Numbered from the stretch's first letter, positions 51,726-61,591 are shown. The stretch is DNA of 64,000 nt from Campylobacter sp. RM16189 (GCF_012978815.1 NZ_LIWR01000044.1:186001-250000); one strand, 5' to 3'. Notes: generated from the sequence alone by a model not told the origin. Numbers and translations: made by a program.

Positions 51726-52124
51726 ATTAAAAAATATATTTTTGTTTTATCTGCTATATTTTTGAGTATTTCCAATTTATTTGCATCTTGCGAAAGTGGC
51801 CAGATGAAAGAGCTTTTAAAGATATTAAATAAAAATACTCCTCAAAAAATAGATCATCTGACCACTTTTACTCGCGCTATTTGCGAGAATGGAAATATTG
51901 TTTTTATTAATGAATTAAACAATGCAGAGGGAATTAAGTTTGATAAATTTGATAAAACCCAAATTCCTATTTTTAAAAACATTCAACATAGAGTGCTTAA
52001 GAGTCTTTATTGTGATTCGCTAACAGAGCTTCATGAGCTTACAAGCAGTATAATTTGGAGATATAATTTAGGCGATAAAAAATTCACAGAATTTGAGTTT
52101 AAAAAATCTGATTGCAAAAGGTAA
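51726..52124 (+). CDS. Small exported protein with a predicted AUU start
   Basis: The strong open frame begins at ATT 51726, where AAAGGA stands 6 bp ahead and an in-frame TAA lies at 51720-51722. From there the protein reads KKYIFVLSAIFLSISNLFAS after the initiator, a good signal peptide. A TTG at 51762 would cut off most of that signal. No ATG is present before it. With AUU it has 132 residues; the mature part has Cys at several sites (SCESGQ, RAICENGN, SLYCDSLTE). No recognised family; 28 bp after recJ. The start could also be a mutated, lost ATG. Confidence 0.6.
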   Translation: MKKYIFVLSAIFLSISNLFASCESGQMKELLKILNKNTPQKIDHLTTFTRAICENGNIVFINELNNAEGIKFDKFDKTQIPIFKNIQHRVLKSLYCDSLTELHELTSSIIWRYNLGDKKFTEFEFKKSDCKR

Positions 52125-52145
52125 AATTTTTAAATTTTACCTTTT
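52116..52145. terminator. Bidirectional hairpin overlapping the end of the AUU-start gene
   Basis: Perfect 14-bp stem AAAAGGTAAAATTT / AAATTTTACCTTTT with a 2-nt loop, covering the stop codon at 52122-52124. It ends this gene and the convergent LLM gene. Confidence 0.8.
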
Positions 52146-52148
52146 GGT

Positions 52149-53174
52149 TTATATATTTTCGTTATCTACTTGAGCGCGTATTTTATTTACAAATTCATCC
52201 AGTTGTCTTATATTTTCGGCCTCGCTTACTCCTAGTGGCTTAAGTGCTATATGGACATTTTTTATTATTTTTTTAATCTCAAGAGATTTTTTTATGCAGG
52301 TTTGCGGATCTCCTATTATTCCGTTTTTAAAGAATTTTTCTCCGTCAAAGAAATAATCTCTCTCTTTAATAATATCTTCGTATTTTGACCTATCGAAATT
52401 TGGAGATTTATTACAAGAAGATGCCGCGCGCATAGATTTTACAAAGTGATCTATCGCCGGAATAGCTCTTTCGTTCGCTTCTTCATCGCTATCTGCGGTA
52501 AAAAATGTTCTTAGTAAAACAACTTCAGGATCAAATCCGGCAATTTCTTTATATCTATTCACTACGCTTTGGCACTCATCAAGATCTACTCCTTGAGACA
52601 GTAGCAGTCCCCATCCTCTATGAGCTGCAAAATCAATCGTTTCCTTTGAAGCGAAAGTCGCTATATAGGTTGGAATATGATTTTGCAATGGTTTTGGTTC
52701 TATATCCACCTCTGAAAAACTTATGAAATCACCATTGAAACTAACGGGTCCTTTTGAATTTAGAAGTAAATTTATAGCCTCGGCACACTCTATTAGTTTT
52801 GGTCTCAAATTTTCAGTAGTTGTTTTAAAATGCTTAGAGTCAGGCGCGAAAGCCCCCTTGGCAAGACCTAAGTTTATCCGGCCATTGCTTAAAATATCTA
52901 ACGTCGCCACCTCCTCGCTAAGCCTTATGGTGTTATAAAAAGGCGCCAAAAAACCAGCCATACCTAGGCGAATTTTTGTTGTCTGAGCAATAGCGTTAGC
53001 AAGTAGCAGCGATGGTGAAGGGCATAGACTAAAGTCGTTAAAATGATGCTCTGCGAACCAAGCCTCGTCCAGACCTATTTTTTCAGCATGTTTGACTAAA
53101 TTTATCTGCTCTGAAATTGCCTTTTGATAGTTTTTTTCAAAATTTTCAAATAGACAAAATATTCCCCATTTCAT
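52149..53174 (-). CDS. Luciferase-like (LLM) flavin-dependent oxidoreductase
   Basis: 341 residues, bacterial luciferase-like TIM barrel: EKIGLDEAWFAEHHFNDFSL (about 33-52, conserved HH), LATLDILSNGRINLGLAKGAF-type ATLDILSNGRINLGLAKG, and a Gly-rich region. Family members use FMN from a reductase; the substrate is unknown (alkanes, sulfonates and others). Three bp after pcm. Confidence 0.85.
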   Translation of the reverse strand: MKWGIFCLFENFEKNYQKAISEQINLVKHAEKIGLDEAWFAEHHFNDFSLCPSPSLLLANAIAQTTKIRLGMAGFLAPFYNTIRLSEEVATLDILSNGRINLGLAKGAFAPDSKHFKTTTENLRPKLIECAEAINLLLNSKGPVSFNGDFISFSEVDIEPKPLQNHIPTYIATFASKETIDFAAHRGWGLLLSQGVDLDECQSVVNRYKEIAGFDPEVVLLRTFFTADSDEEANERAIPAIDHFVKSMRAASSCNKSPNFDRSKYEDIIKERDYFFDGEKFFKNGIIGDPQTCIKKSLEIKKIIKNVHIALKPLGVSEAENIRQLDEFVNKIRAQVDNENI

Positions 53175-53177
53175 ATC

Positions 53178-53810
53178 TTACTCCCTACCGCTTAAAAGCG
53201 GAACAAATAGACACTCGTCAAATACGCTCTCTTGGATATTTCCGTTTATATCTTTTTGAAATTTTACTATATACTGTTTGCCGTTTTTCTTTACCGGAGC
53301 TACCAAAATACCTCTGTTTTTTAGCTGATTAAATAAATTTTGTGGCACCTCCTCGGTTGCGGCTGAGAGCATTATCCTATCATATGGCGCATAGCTTTTC
53401 CAGCCGTTATTTCCATCATCATATCTAACATGAATATTTCTAATTTTAATCTTTTCAAAGCGTGCCTTTGCCTCTAACGCAAGCTTTTCTATTCGTTCTA
53501 TGCTAAAAACCCTATGGGCAAGATGAGCCAATATGGCTGCTTGATATCCGCTTCCGCAACCTACTTCTAGGACATTATCGGCGTTTTCTGCTTCAAGCGC
53601 TAGAGTCATTTTGGCTACAGTAAGAGGGGAGCTTATCCATTGATTACCGCTTATTGGTTGTGCGTCAAGCTTGTATGCGTGCGTTCTAACGGGAGCAAAT
53701 ATCTCTCGCGGAGTTTCGCAAAAGGCCTTGTATAGCTTTGGGGAAAGATTGACATTATCGGCAATTTCATCTGCCATATTGATACATTTTGATTTTTCTA
53801 AAGGTGTCAT
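53178..53810 (-). CDS. pcm: Protein-L-isoaspartate O-methyltransferase
   Basis: 210 residues. Repairs isoaspartyl residues using SAM. SAM motif VLEVGCGSGYQAAILAHL (about 78-95) and the PIMT substrate-region DAQPISGNQWISSPLTVA, with post-I IERIEKL. Three bp after the hydrolase gene. Confidence 0.95.
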   Translation of the reverse strand: MTPLEKSKCINMADEIADNVNLSPKLYKAFCETPREIFAPVRTHAYKLDAQPISGNQWISSPLTVAKMTLALEAENADNVLEVGCGSGYQAAILAHLAHRVFSIERIEKLALEAKARFEKIKIRNIHVRYDDGNNGWKSYAPYDRIMLSAATEEVPQNLFNQLKNRGILVAPVKKNGKQYIVKFQKDINGNIQESVFDECLFVPLLSGRE

Positions 53811-53813
53811 TTT

Positions 53814-54530
53814 CTATAAAATTCCTAAATTTTCTTTTATTTTTATAATTAAATTTCTATCAAATTTTGCTTTATTTTTTAGCTCGCCGGTAGGCATAAA
53901 AACGCCTGCGAATTCAAGATCAAGCGAGCTTGAGGCTACTACAAAGCAGTTATTTGCAATAGCAAGTGCTTTACAAAGGCTTATGTAGGCATCTTTGCGC
54001 TCTTTGCCCCACATTGCCGGCACAAATATTATCTCGCACTCTTTTAGCTTAGCCCATAATTCGCTAAATCTAAGTTCAAAGCAGATTAATGCGCCAAATT
54101 TTATGTCTTGAAAATTAAAATGCTCTATAGTCCTTTCATTTCCTTTGTCAAATTTTTTATCTTCTAAATTCGGTTTAAAAAGCTTGCATTTAGGCTGAGT
54201 ATAAATAAGCCCGTCTTGGCTTAAAAAAGTAAATTGATTATATGATTTTTGATTTAAAGTATCTGATTTTTTGTGTTCATTGGCTAGGTATGTAAAAGTA
54301 AGGAATTTATTTTCCCCGAGAGCTCTTTGCAAATTTTGTATCAGATTTTCATTAAAGTTTTTATCAAGACCCTTAAAATCATATCCGCTTATGCAAAGTT
54401 CACTTGCTGCTATTATTGAGTTTTTAGGAGCTTCTTTTATAAAATTTATCAGTTCGTCCGTGCGCTCCTTAATACTCTTTGCCCGTAACGATACGGGCAG
54501 CAAATTTAAGTCTTCGTTAGAAGTCGTCAA
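53814..54530 (-). CDS. Nitrilase-superfamily carbon-nitrogen hydrolase
   Basis: 238 residues with the Glu-Lys-Cys triad: Glu in AASELCISGYDF (about 41), Lys in YTQPKCKLFKPN (about 113), Cys in GALICFELRFSELW (about 146). Probable amidase; omega-amidase-like, substrate unknown. Start is TTG 54530, 14 bp inside the nrdB 3' end, with GGAAG 8 bp ahead. Confidence 0.88.
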   Translation of the reverse strand: MTTSNEDLNLLPVSLRAKSIKERTDELINFIKEAPKNSIIAASELCISGYDFKGLDKNFNENLIQNLQRALGENKFLTFTYLANEHKKSDTLNQKSYNQFTFLSQDGLIYTQPKCKLFKPNLEDKKFDKGNERTIEHFNFQDIKFGALICFELRFSELWAKLKECEIIFVPAMWGKERKDAYISLCKALAIANNCFVVASSSLDLEFAGVFMPTGELKNKAKFDRNLIIKIKENLGIL

Positions 54531-55539
54531 AGCTTAGGCTTCCTTTTGAGTAGTTTGTGACCTTGCTTTCAAAGAAATTTGCCTTTTGATCATTAAATTG
54601 AGCAAAGTCATCGACCCATTTTATAGGGTGTTTGGCATTGTATATTCTATTTAGTCCGATAGCCACAAGGCGCTGATCTATAAGATAGTGGATATACTCT
54701 TCAATGATATCGTCCGTAAAGCCCATGATTTGATTTTGAGTGATGTATTTTCCCCACTTTATCTCAAGCTCTCCGGCCTTTTTAAACATTTCGTAAATTT
54801 TGTCCTCTATTTCAAGAGTAAATAGATCGGGCCTCTCTTTTCTAACAGAATTTATCATATTTTGGAATAGTAAAAGGTGAGTTATCTCGTCTCTTTGAAT
54901 GAAGCGTATCATCTGAGCCGAACCTAGCATCTTGCCCGCTCTTGCCAGGGCATAGATTGCCGTAAATCCGCTATAAAAATAAATTCCTTCTAAAATTTGA
55001 TTTGCTACCATTGCAAGTAGAAGCTTTTCATCTGTAACTTCTCCCGCAAGCTCCTCGTATACGCTTGAAATGTAATCGTTTTTCTCTCGCAAAACATCAT
55101 CATATTTTTCCATTTCGTAGATGAGATCGGTGTTGTCGCAGATTGCCTCTACCATAACAGCATAGCTTTTGGAGTGGTTTGCCTCTTCGTAGGCTTGGCG
55201 AGCTAGGCAGGCGTTAATTTCTGGTGCTGTTATATATGGGTTTATGTTATCGGCTAGGTTGTTTGTCTGAAAGCTGTCCATAGAGATGAGCTGGCTCCAT
55301 ACCAGATCATACATCCTCTTTTCAGCCTCCGTTAGATTGTGTGCATAGTCGCGCACATCGTCTGTCGTATCAACCTCTTTTGGAAACCAGGTGTTTGCCT
55401 CCATTAGATCCCAAAGCTTAAGTGCCCATTGATATTTTGCCTTGGTGAAATTTAAAATCCCGTGAGGATTTCCGTTAAATACGCGTCTATCTGTCAATGT
55501 TTCATTGGAATTTGGGTTATAAATTCTTTTTCTATCCAT
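54517..55539 (-). CDS. nrdB: Class I ribonucleotide reductase beta subunit
   Basis: 340 residues, the radical-bearing small subunit. Diiron ligands lie in helices with EANHSKSY (about 118), QILEGIYFYSGF (Glu, about 175) and RDEITHLLLFQ (about 205); radical Tyr in the SGFTAIYAL region. nrdA is not beside it. C-terminus LSFDDF is the likely NrdA-docking tail. Aerobic dNTP supply, complementing the NrdG anaerobic route seen at 27 kb. Confidence 0.95.
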   Translation of the reverse strand: MDRKRIYNPNSNETLTDRRVFNGNPHGILNFTKAKYQWALKLWDLMEANTWFPKEVDTTDDVRDYAHNLTEAEKRMYDLVWSQLISMDSFQTNNLADNINPYITAPEINACLARQAYEEANHSKSYAVMVEAICDNTDLIYEMEKYDDVLREKNDYISSVYEELAGEVTDEKLLLAMVANQILEGIYFYSGFTAIYALARAGKMLGSAQMIRFIQRDEITHLLLFQNMINSVRKERPDLFTLEIEDKIYEMFKKAGELEIKWGKYITQNQIMGFTDDIIEEYIHYLIDQRLVAIGLNRIYNAKHPIKWVDDFAQFNDQKANFFESKVTNYSKGSLSFDDF

Positions 55540-55623
55540 AAAATTTTGCCTTAAATGTATAATAATTGATTATAAAGCGATTTTATCTAAAAGTTTTTGA
55601 AAACTACTTTAGTAAGCGCTAGA

Positions 55624-57252
55624 CTATTGCTTTAAATTTATTGCAGTTTTTATTAGATCGTCGCTCGTGGTTATGCTTTTTGCATTTGCGTCATAGGCCT
55701 TTTGTATGGCTATTATCTCTGTTAAGGCTTGAGCGAGATTGACATTTGACATTTCAAGCATATTGCTTGCGATCTTTGATCCATAAGTTGTCTTTCCCTC
55801 CGCATCTTTATAAAATATCGCATCTCCTGAGTTTGCGCTCTTTGCGTAGACATTATCGCCTAGTTTGGTTAGTCCTTGGTCGTTTTGAAAGTGATACAGT
55901 GCAAGTTTGGCTACCGAAAGAACTCCACCGTTACTAAAGCTTGCTAAGATATTTCCGCTACTATTTGTGTGATATTCTTTTATGATTCCTTCCATTGCGC
56001 CATCTTTTTTCACAGAGAGTGTTTTGGGATTTGGAGTGCTTGTAAGCCCTGAATATCCGGCTGGAGTCTGTGAGCCAAAGTCAATTTTTAATGGTATTTC
56101 GCCGTTTTTTATATCACCTAATGTATTTTCTACTAAAGTTCCGTTTTTGCCAAAGGCTAATGTGCCTTTTGAGCTCGAAATCACGCTTTTATCAGGCGCC
56201 GTAACTGTAGCCACAGCATCCCAAATAGTTGAATTTTCCCCAGCCGAAAGGCGTTTTACAAATTCTATTGTAAGTATGTTTTTATCGCCATTTTCAGCAT
56301 ATAGCTCTGTTACAAATTTCTCTTGATTTGCCTTCTCTTGAGTTGTGGTAAGAGTGGCTGATATGTTAAGCGGTTTAGTTAGATCAAAGGTTGCTGGTAA
56401 AAGCTCATCTATCTTCCAGTTTCCGTCTTTGTCAATCGCGCTTATTAGTGTTGTTTTAACTCCGTTTGCATCGGTTAAATTTACCCTTACCATATTTCCT
56501 TCTTTTGGTTCAAATATGGTTTCATTCTGGTGGGTCACTTGCCCGCTTAATTTTATTCTTTTATTAGCCTCATCAACATTGCTTGTGTAGCTATTTTCAT
56601 CTATCGCGACCTCTACTTGCTCTCTTATGCTCTCTGAATTCAGATTGCCTTTATAAGATACGTTTGTAGTGGCTTTAGCTGGCAAGTATAAGAAGTCAGG
56701 AAGCTTTATCTTGCCTTGAGAGCTTACGTCTCCTAAATCAAGATCGCCAAGTTCGCTTAGGGTATAGGCGTCAAGATATGGTGTAATTGAATTTGTTTTG
56801 CCAAAAATTTGAAGAGCGTTTGTACTTGGAGTCGTTTTTGTGAGGGTGTTTTGAGTACCCATTACGTATCTTCCTTCATTATCTACCAAATACCCCTCTT
56901 TATCCACACCAAACGAACCGGCTCTTGTGTAGTATGTCTCTCCGCTGCTGTCCAAAACTCCGAAAAACCCCTCGCCTTGTATAGCCATATCAAGTTTATT
57001 ATCGGTAGGCATCATTGAGCCTTGCTTATAAAAGCTAAGAGCTGTGGTAGCGCCCATAGAGCCAAGCCCTACTTGATCTGTCGTAGGATTATTGCCTGCG
57101 TTGGCCACACTTTGATAAAAGGTGTTTTTAAACTCCGGAATAGAGGCGGTAAATCCCACGTTATTTATATTGGAGATATTGGTTGCCCAGACATCCATGC
57201 CAAAGCTATGGGTTTTAATCCCGCTTATACCGTTGTAAAAACCTCTTATCAT
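55624..57252 (-). CDS. Flagellar hook-family protein FlgE (small form)
   Basis: 542 residues. D0 ends: MIRGFYNGISGIKTHSFGMD, then TNISNINNVGFTASIPEFKN, and C-terminal LEMSNVNLAQALTEIIAIQK with ITTSDDLIKTAINLKQ. Much shorter than the other FlgE (785) and only partly similar, so this is a paralogue rather than a copy. Three bp after flgD. In C. jejuni the flgD-linked paralogue is Cj0043. Its role apart from the main hook is not clear. Confidence 0.92.
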   Translation of the reverse strand: MIRGFYNGISGIKTHSFGMDVWATNISNINNVGFTASIPEFKNTFYQSVANAGNNPTTDQVGLGSMGATTALSFYKQGSMMPTDNKLDMAIQGEGFFGVLDSSGETYYTRAGSFGVDKEGYLVDNEGRYVMGTQNTLTKTTPSTNALQIFGKTNSITPYLDAYTLSELGDLDLGDVSSQGKIKLPDFLYLPAKATTNVSYKGNLNSESIREQVEVAIDENSYTSNVDEANKRIKLSGQVTHQNETIFEPKEGNMVRVNLTDANGVKTTLISAIDKDGNWKIDELLPATFDLTKPLNISATLTTTQEKANQEKFVTELYAENGDKNILTIEFVKRLSAGENSTIWDAVATVTAPDKSVISSSKGTLAFGKNGTLVENTLGDIKNGEIPLKIDFGSQTPAGYSGLTSTPNPKTLSVKKDGAMEGIIKEYHTNSSGNILASFSNGGVLSVAKLALYHFQNDQGLTKLGDNVYAKSANSGDAIFYKDAEGKTTYGSKIASNMLEMSNVNLAQALTEIIAIQKAYDANAKSITTSDDLIKTAINLKQ

Positions 57253-57255
57253 GAT

Positions 57256-57981
57256 TTACCCCTCTTTTTTAGCTGGCTCTGTAAATTCTCTAATCTTATC
57301 CATTGCGACGTATAGACCGCCGACCTTTATCTGAGCCTCTCCGTTAACAAATTTTATCCCCTCTACAGGATACTTTCCTATGCTTGAGTTATACTCTTTG
57401 CCATCTTTATCCTGATAGCTGATCTCCACTCCGTAAACCCCGGCTTTTACTTCGTTTCCTGATTGATCCTTACCGTCCCACTCAAACTCCATAATGCCAG
57501 CCTTGGCATTGCCGAATTCTATCTTTCTAATAACTTGCCCATCAGTATTTTTGATCTTTATGGTTCCTGTTTTTCCGTCCGCCTCTAAAAAGGCCATTGA
57601 AGTTATCGTAGACATTCCATCCTCTTTGATTATGGAGCTTTCGCCAAGGGTGGCCATCTTACCAAGAGCCGAAACCGCGTACATACTGGTGCTGGCCTTT
57701 AGCTGCTCTGCTAGTTTTTTCATCATCTGGTTTGTGTTCTCTTGTGTTTCAAGGGTGGCAAGCTGTGAGGTTTGCGTTAGCATTTTTTCGCTATCCATTG
57801 GACTTGTAGGGTCTTGATACTGAAGTTCTGTTAATAAAAGTTTCATAAAAGCATCCTTATCAAGCTGTGCACCCGGGTTTGTGCCATCAGCCTTAGCTAG
57901 AGCATCAGCCTTTTTTTTCGCCTTTAGTTTATCAACGGTAAATTCATTTGTAGGTATCTTATTATTTGTATTTATAGCCAT
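57256..57981 (-). CDS. flgD: Flagellar hook capping protein FlgD
   Basis: 241 residues. Conserved N-terminal LDKDAFMKLLLTELQYQDPTSPMD region (within ≤20: KLLLTELQYQDPTSPMDSEK), then LTQTSQLATLETQENTNQM, and a FlgD Ig-like/tudor region FEWDGKDQSGNEVKAGVYG. It guides hook assembly and is removed afterwards. Between fliK and flgE. Confidence 0.96.
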   Translation of the reverse strand: MAINTNNKIPTNEFTVDKLKAKKKADALAKADGTNPGAQLDKDAFMKLLLTELQYQDPTSPMDSEKMLTQTSQLATLETQENTNQMMKKLAEQLKASTSMYAVSALGKMATLGESSIIKEDGMSTITSMAFLEADGKTGTIKIKNTDGQVIRKIEFGNAKAGIMEFEWDGKDQSGNEVKAGVYGVEISYQDKDGKEYNSSIGKYPVEGIKFVNGEAQIKVGGLYVAMDKIREFTEPAKKEG

Positions 57982-58000
57982 CTTCTATCCTTTTAAATTC

Positions 58001-59473
58001 TTATATATATCTTGGCAATACGATTTCAAGCAAAGGCTGTTCCGCTATCTCTATATCTTCGTTGCCGCTAAAATTTGAGCCCTTATAGGCTTTGTTTCCT
58101 TGCTCTTTTTTATGGTTTTGATCGCTGAAATTCATCTCAAGCTCCGTAAAGCCCATATTAACTAGACTAGCTTTAAATTCCGCCTGATTTTGCAAAAATA
58201 GATTCATAGTCTGGGTTGTAGAGTTAAAGTTTATATGCAGATTGTTTCCGCGATTTACCATCGTTATCTCAACCTCGCCTAAATTTAGTGGATTAAGTGT
58301 GATATTAAACCTCATAAACGGTGATTTATAGGCCTCTACCTGCTCTTTTAGAGTGGTATTAAAGTTATCAAAGGTCTGCCTTACAAGCTGTAGATTTTTA
58401 CTCTGACTTCTGGCATTTTGCATGATCTCGCGCACCATGGAATTTAGCTCGCTTTCGCTATTTGAGCTGCCTTGCTCGCCGCTAGTATCACTCTGCTCTT
58501 TTTCAGGATAGAGCAGGGTTTGTAAATTTATCTTGCTTGAGTTTAAATTTTTCTCATCTACTTTTAAATTTTCATTTTTAATAAAATCTGTTTTTACAAG
58601 CTCTTTTTGGACATTTTGAGAGACCGCCTCTTTTATGTTTTCATTTAAAACTGCGTTTTTGGTCAAATTTTCATTTGAGGCTTGATTTTGAGATTGCAAA
58701 ACTTGAGTATTTTTTGAGGTTTCGGCTTTTTTTAATACTTGCTTGTCTTGTAAATTAGGATTTAAATTCGCTTTAGCATCATCTGCTATATATTTGGAAA
58801 TCTCTTGTAGCAGCTTGTTTAGTTTCACAGGCTCATCAATACTTTTTGTAAGCTCAATAGCGTCTTCTATCTTTGCCTTTAGTTCAGCGTTAAATATCTG
58901 CTTTTGTGGAGTAACCTGAGTAAAAAAGTTATTTTTAGCCAAATTTGGAAATTTCGCGTTTAACTCGCTAACCTGTTCTTTTGTGACAGTTATCTTTTCG
59001 AGTCCTAAATTTAACTTTTTGGCTATATGGATAAGCTCTTTTATGTTTTTAGCATTTTTTAGCTCGTTTATATTGCTTTCGACAGATAAGACCTTGGCAA
59101 GCTGAGTGCTAAAATTTGGAAATTTACTTATCTTTTCTCCTCCGTTTAACATCTCTAAAATTTGCAAAAGCTGCATAAAGGTAGCATTTTCAAAAAGCTC
59201 TGAAGCCGCATCTTCTCCTAAAATTTCTTTTGCATTTATAATCTCTTTATTCTGCTTGGCTTGACTCTTTTTTTGAGCAGACATATTTACGGAATTGGCT
59301 ATATCTTTTAGATCTCTTTCACTTAAATTTTCACCTTTATTAGCCGCAGCCTCAAGAACCATAGACAAAAATTCACCACTGTCTTCATCGCTTTTATTGG
59401 TATTTGTTTGTTGTTTGATACCGCCAGCTATACTAGCGTCAAAGGATAGAATATTATTTCCTGCGGTTTGCAT
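58001..59473 (-). CDS. fliK: Hook-length control protein FliK
   Basis: 490 residues. A long low-complexity N-terminal part rich in Lys, Asn, Ser and Gln acts as a ruler; the C-terminal domain (about 370-460) has FNITLNPLNLGEVEITMVN and an NLFLQNQAEFKASLVNMGF stretch typical of FliK_C, which switches secretion specificity at FlhB. First gene of the sigma-54 operon. Confidence 0.92.
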   Translation of the reverse strand: MQTAGNNILSFDASIAGGIKQQTNTNKSDEDSGEFLSMVLEAAANKGENLSERDLKDIANSVNMSAQKKSQAKQNKEIINAKEILGEDAASELFENATFMQLLQILEMLNGGEKISKFPNFSTQLAKVLSVESNINELKNAKNIKELIHIAKKLNLGLEKITVTKEQVSELNAKFPNLAKNNFFTQVTPQKQIFNAELKAKIEDAIELTKSIDEPVKLNKLLQEISKYIADDAKANLNPNLQDKQVLKKAETSKNTQVLQSQNQASNENLTKNAVLNENIKEAVSQNVQKELVKTDFIKNENLKVDEKNLNSSKINLQTLLYPEKEQSDTSGEQGSSNSESELNSMVREIMQNARSQSKNLQLVRQTFDNFNTTLKEQVEAYKSPFMRFNITLNPLNLGEVEITMVNRGNNLHINFNSTTQTMNLFLQNQAEFKASLVNMGFTELEMNFSDQNHKKEQGNKAYKGSNFSGNEDIEIAEQPLLEIVLPRYI

Positions 59474-59507
59474 AACTTTCCCTTTTAGATTTTAACTTCT
59501 AAAGTAT

Positions 59508-59525
59508 ATGCAAAATTTATTCCAA
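59508..59525 (-). promoter_or_regulatory. Sigma-54 promoter of the fliK-flgD-flgE operon
   Basis: Minus strand TTGGAATAAATTTTGCAT, GG and GC 10 bp apart, about 35 bp before the fliK ATG. Same class as the promoter of the large flgE at 41113-41130. Confidence 0.88.
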
Positions 59526-59568
59526 AATTGATTAGAATTAAAAATCGGATGAATTTATTTTTTGTAGT

Positions 59569-59600
59569 ATTGTCAAAGGATATAAATACCCTTTGACAAT
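59569..59600 (-). terminator. Hairpin after the siderophore receptor gene
   Basis: Perfect 11-bp stem ATTGTCAAAGG / CCTTTGACAAT with a 10-nt loop, 5 bp after the receptor stop. Confidence 0.72.
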
Positions 59601-59605
59601 TAAGC

Positions 59606-61591
59606 TTACCATCTATATTTGGCGGTCAAAGTGGCGCGCAATCCTTCGCCATAGTAGCAAAAGTATCCGTCGCATCCCGAAAAATACTCTTTATTTGTTA
59701 GATTATTTACGTTTATAGAAGCACTAAAATTTTTATATTGATACTCAGCCATTGCATCAAGCAAAGTATATGATGCGGACTCATATCCGCTTACGCTACC
59801 ATCAGGAATAGGACTTGTGTATCTTATGCCGCCACCCAATTTTAAGTTTTGGTTATCGGATATATTAAATTTATATGTTAAAAACGATGATAGTGTGTTT
59901 TTAGGAACTAAAGGAGTTTTGGCTACTATATCTCCCTTTGCCCCGCTATGTGTTTTTGAGTCTATATAGTGAGTATATGATATAAGCCAATTTAAATTAT
60001 CAACTAAGTTTAAATTTGAGCTTAGTTCCAACCCTTTTGTTTGTTGTTTTCCTGCTTGACTTTGGATATATAGTCCGCCAACCATACCTCCTACAAGAGA
60101 GTTTTTCTCCTCTATATCAAAATACGATAGGCTAAATTCACCGTCAACAAAATCAGGAAGGTATTTTATGCCGACTTCATATTGTCTGCCTTCTATAGGC
60201 TTATATCCTACGGCGCTGTTGCTGCCCACTACCGGAGTAAATGATTCGGAGTAGTTTATAAAAGGCATCAGTCCAAGCGTATCAAGATTATACATCAATC
60301 CTACTTGATAAGTGGTTTTTGATATGTCGTAGTCGTTTTTAGTGCCAAGGGTATCGGAATTTTCTTTTAGTTTGTCGTAGCGAATCGCCGCATTTACTAT
60401 AAAGTTATTAAAAAAGGTTGCTTGGTTATTTAGGTAAAGACCAAGTTGAGACTGATCTACGAAGTATTTTAAAGCCGTATTTGGTTTAGCCACACTTGGT
60501 CTTGTTCCGATAGGCCAAGCCGCAGTGCTGGAAAAGCCATAAATTCCGTCAGCTTTTATTTTGCGATAATCAAATCCGAATGTTGTTAAATTTTTGATAT
60601 TTTCGCCTTTAAATTCGTAAGTAAGGCGATTATCAAGAGTGTGTGAATTTGCGCTCGCATCTACTAACGTTACTCCAAAAAATCCTACATAAAGCGTAGC
60701 CAGTTGCTCTTTTGCCTCTTTATTAAATTTGTAGCTTGAATCAAATTTCAAACTATCGGTAAAATTATGTGTTAACTCGTAACCAAACGAGCTCTGGTTT
60801 CTTCTTAAAAAATCGCTACTTGAACTAGGACTTACTCCTCTTTTTACATTCATCACGTTTGGATACGGATAAAAAGCCGTTACTCCGGTGCCTTTGTCTT
60901 TAGAGTGGCTTGAAAGCAGGGTGAGGCTTGTATGGTCTCCTAGCAAAAATAGCAAAGAAGGAGCTATATAGTAGTGCTTATTATGCGTAAAATCAACATC
61001 CCCATGCTTTTTCTCGTAATTTCCCACGAGGCGAAACTTGACTCTATCAGTAAAAATATTGTCGCTTAAGTCAAAAAATACCCCTCTTTGATTTTTGTTT
61101 CCGAGCTTAATGCCTATTTCGCCAAATGGAGTTACGGTAGGTCTTTTGCTTACCAAATTTATTACTCCTCCGCTACTTGAAGCACCGTAAAGAAGTGAAT
61201 TGGCACCTTTTACTATCTCTATGCTCTCAAGTCCGTAAATATCGTGTTGAGTTCCTAAATAGCCGCCCTTATAAGGAGTGGCGCCATCTATGGTAATTGT
61301 GGCGTTAAATCCTCTAAGCTTAATCCAGTCCGTAGTATCAAGATCGGTTCCGTAAGGATTTATAAAACCCGCCTCATACTTTATGGCATTATCAATTTGT
61401 GTAGCTCCTTGTTCCATAGTTGTTTCTTTAGTAATTACGGATGTCGAGTTTGGCTGCATAAATTCTATTTTACCGCTTCCTTTTGCAACCGAACCTACTA
61501 CGGACACCTCTTTTAATTCTACACTTTGAGCCCCTAAAAGCATGCAAGCACTTAAACTAAGAAGTATTCCACCTCTTATGCAATATCTCAT
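59606..61591 (-). CDS. TonB-dependent ferric-siderophore receptor (FhuA-like)
   Basis: 661 residues: signal peptide (MRYCIRGGILLSLSACMLLG), plug domain (about 50-165) with IEIVKGANSLLYGASSSGGV, then a 22-strand barrel. The C-terminal loop FSGCDGYFCYYGEGLRATLT with two Cys resembles the last part of ferrichrome/hydroxamate receptors, and the protein ends in an aromatic (YRW) as outer-membrane proteins do. Twenty bp after fhuB. Iron (Fur) control is likely, but no Fur box is seen in that gap. Confidence 0.9.
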   Translation of the reverse strand: MRYCIRGGILLSLSACMLLGAQSVELKEVSVVGSVAKGSGKIEFMQPNSTSVITKETTMEQGATQIDNAIKYEAGFINPYGTDLDTTDWIKLRGFNATITIDGATPYKGGYLGTQHDIYGLESIEIVKGANSLLYGASSSGGVINLVSKRPTVTPFGEIGIKLGNKNQRGVFFDLSDNIFTDRVKFRLVGNYEKKHGDVDFTHNKHYYIAPSLLFLLGDHTSLTLLSSHSKDKGTGVTAFYPYPNVMNVKRGVSPSSSSDFLRRNQSSFGYELTHNFTDSLKFDSSYKFNKEAKEQLATLYVGFFGVTLVDASANSHTLDNRLTYEFKGENIKNLTTFGFDYRKIKADGIYGFSSTAAWPIGTRPSVAKPNTALKYFVDQSQLGLYLNNQATFFNNFIVNAAIRYDKLKENSDTLGTKNDYDISKTTYQVGLMYNLDTLGLMPFINYSESFTPVVGSNSAVGYKPIEGRQYEVGIKYLPDFVDGEFSLSYFDIEEKNSLVGGMVGGLYIQSQAGKQQTKGLELSSNLNLVDNLNWLISYTHYIDSKTHSGAKGDIVAKTPLVPKNTLSSFLTYKFNISDNQNLKLGGGIRYTSPIPDGSVSGYESASYTLLDAMAEYQYKNFSASINVNNLTNKEYFSGCDGYFCYYGEGLRATLTAKYRW

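Noticed and set aside
55624..57252. Small FlgE as a recent duplicate of the large one
   Set aside because: Only the D0 ends are similar; middle parts and lengths differ strongly, so the split is old.
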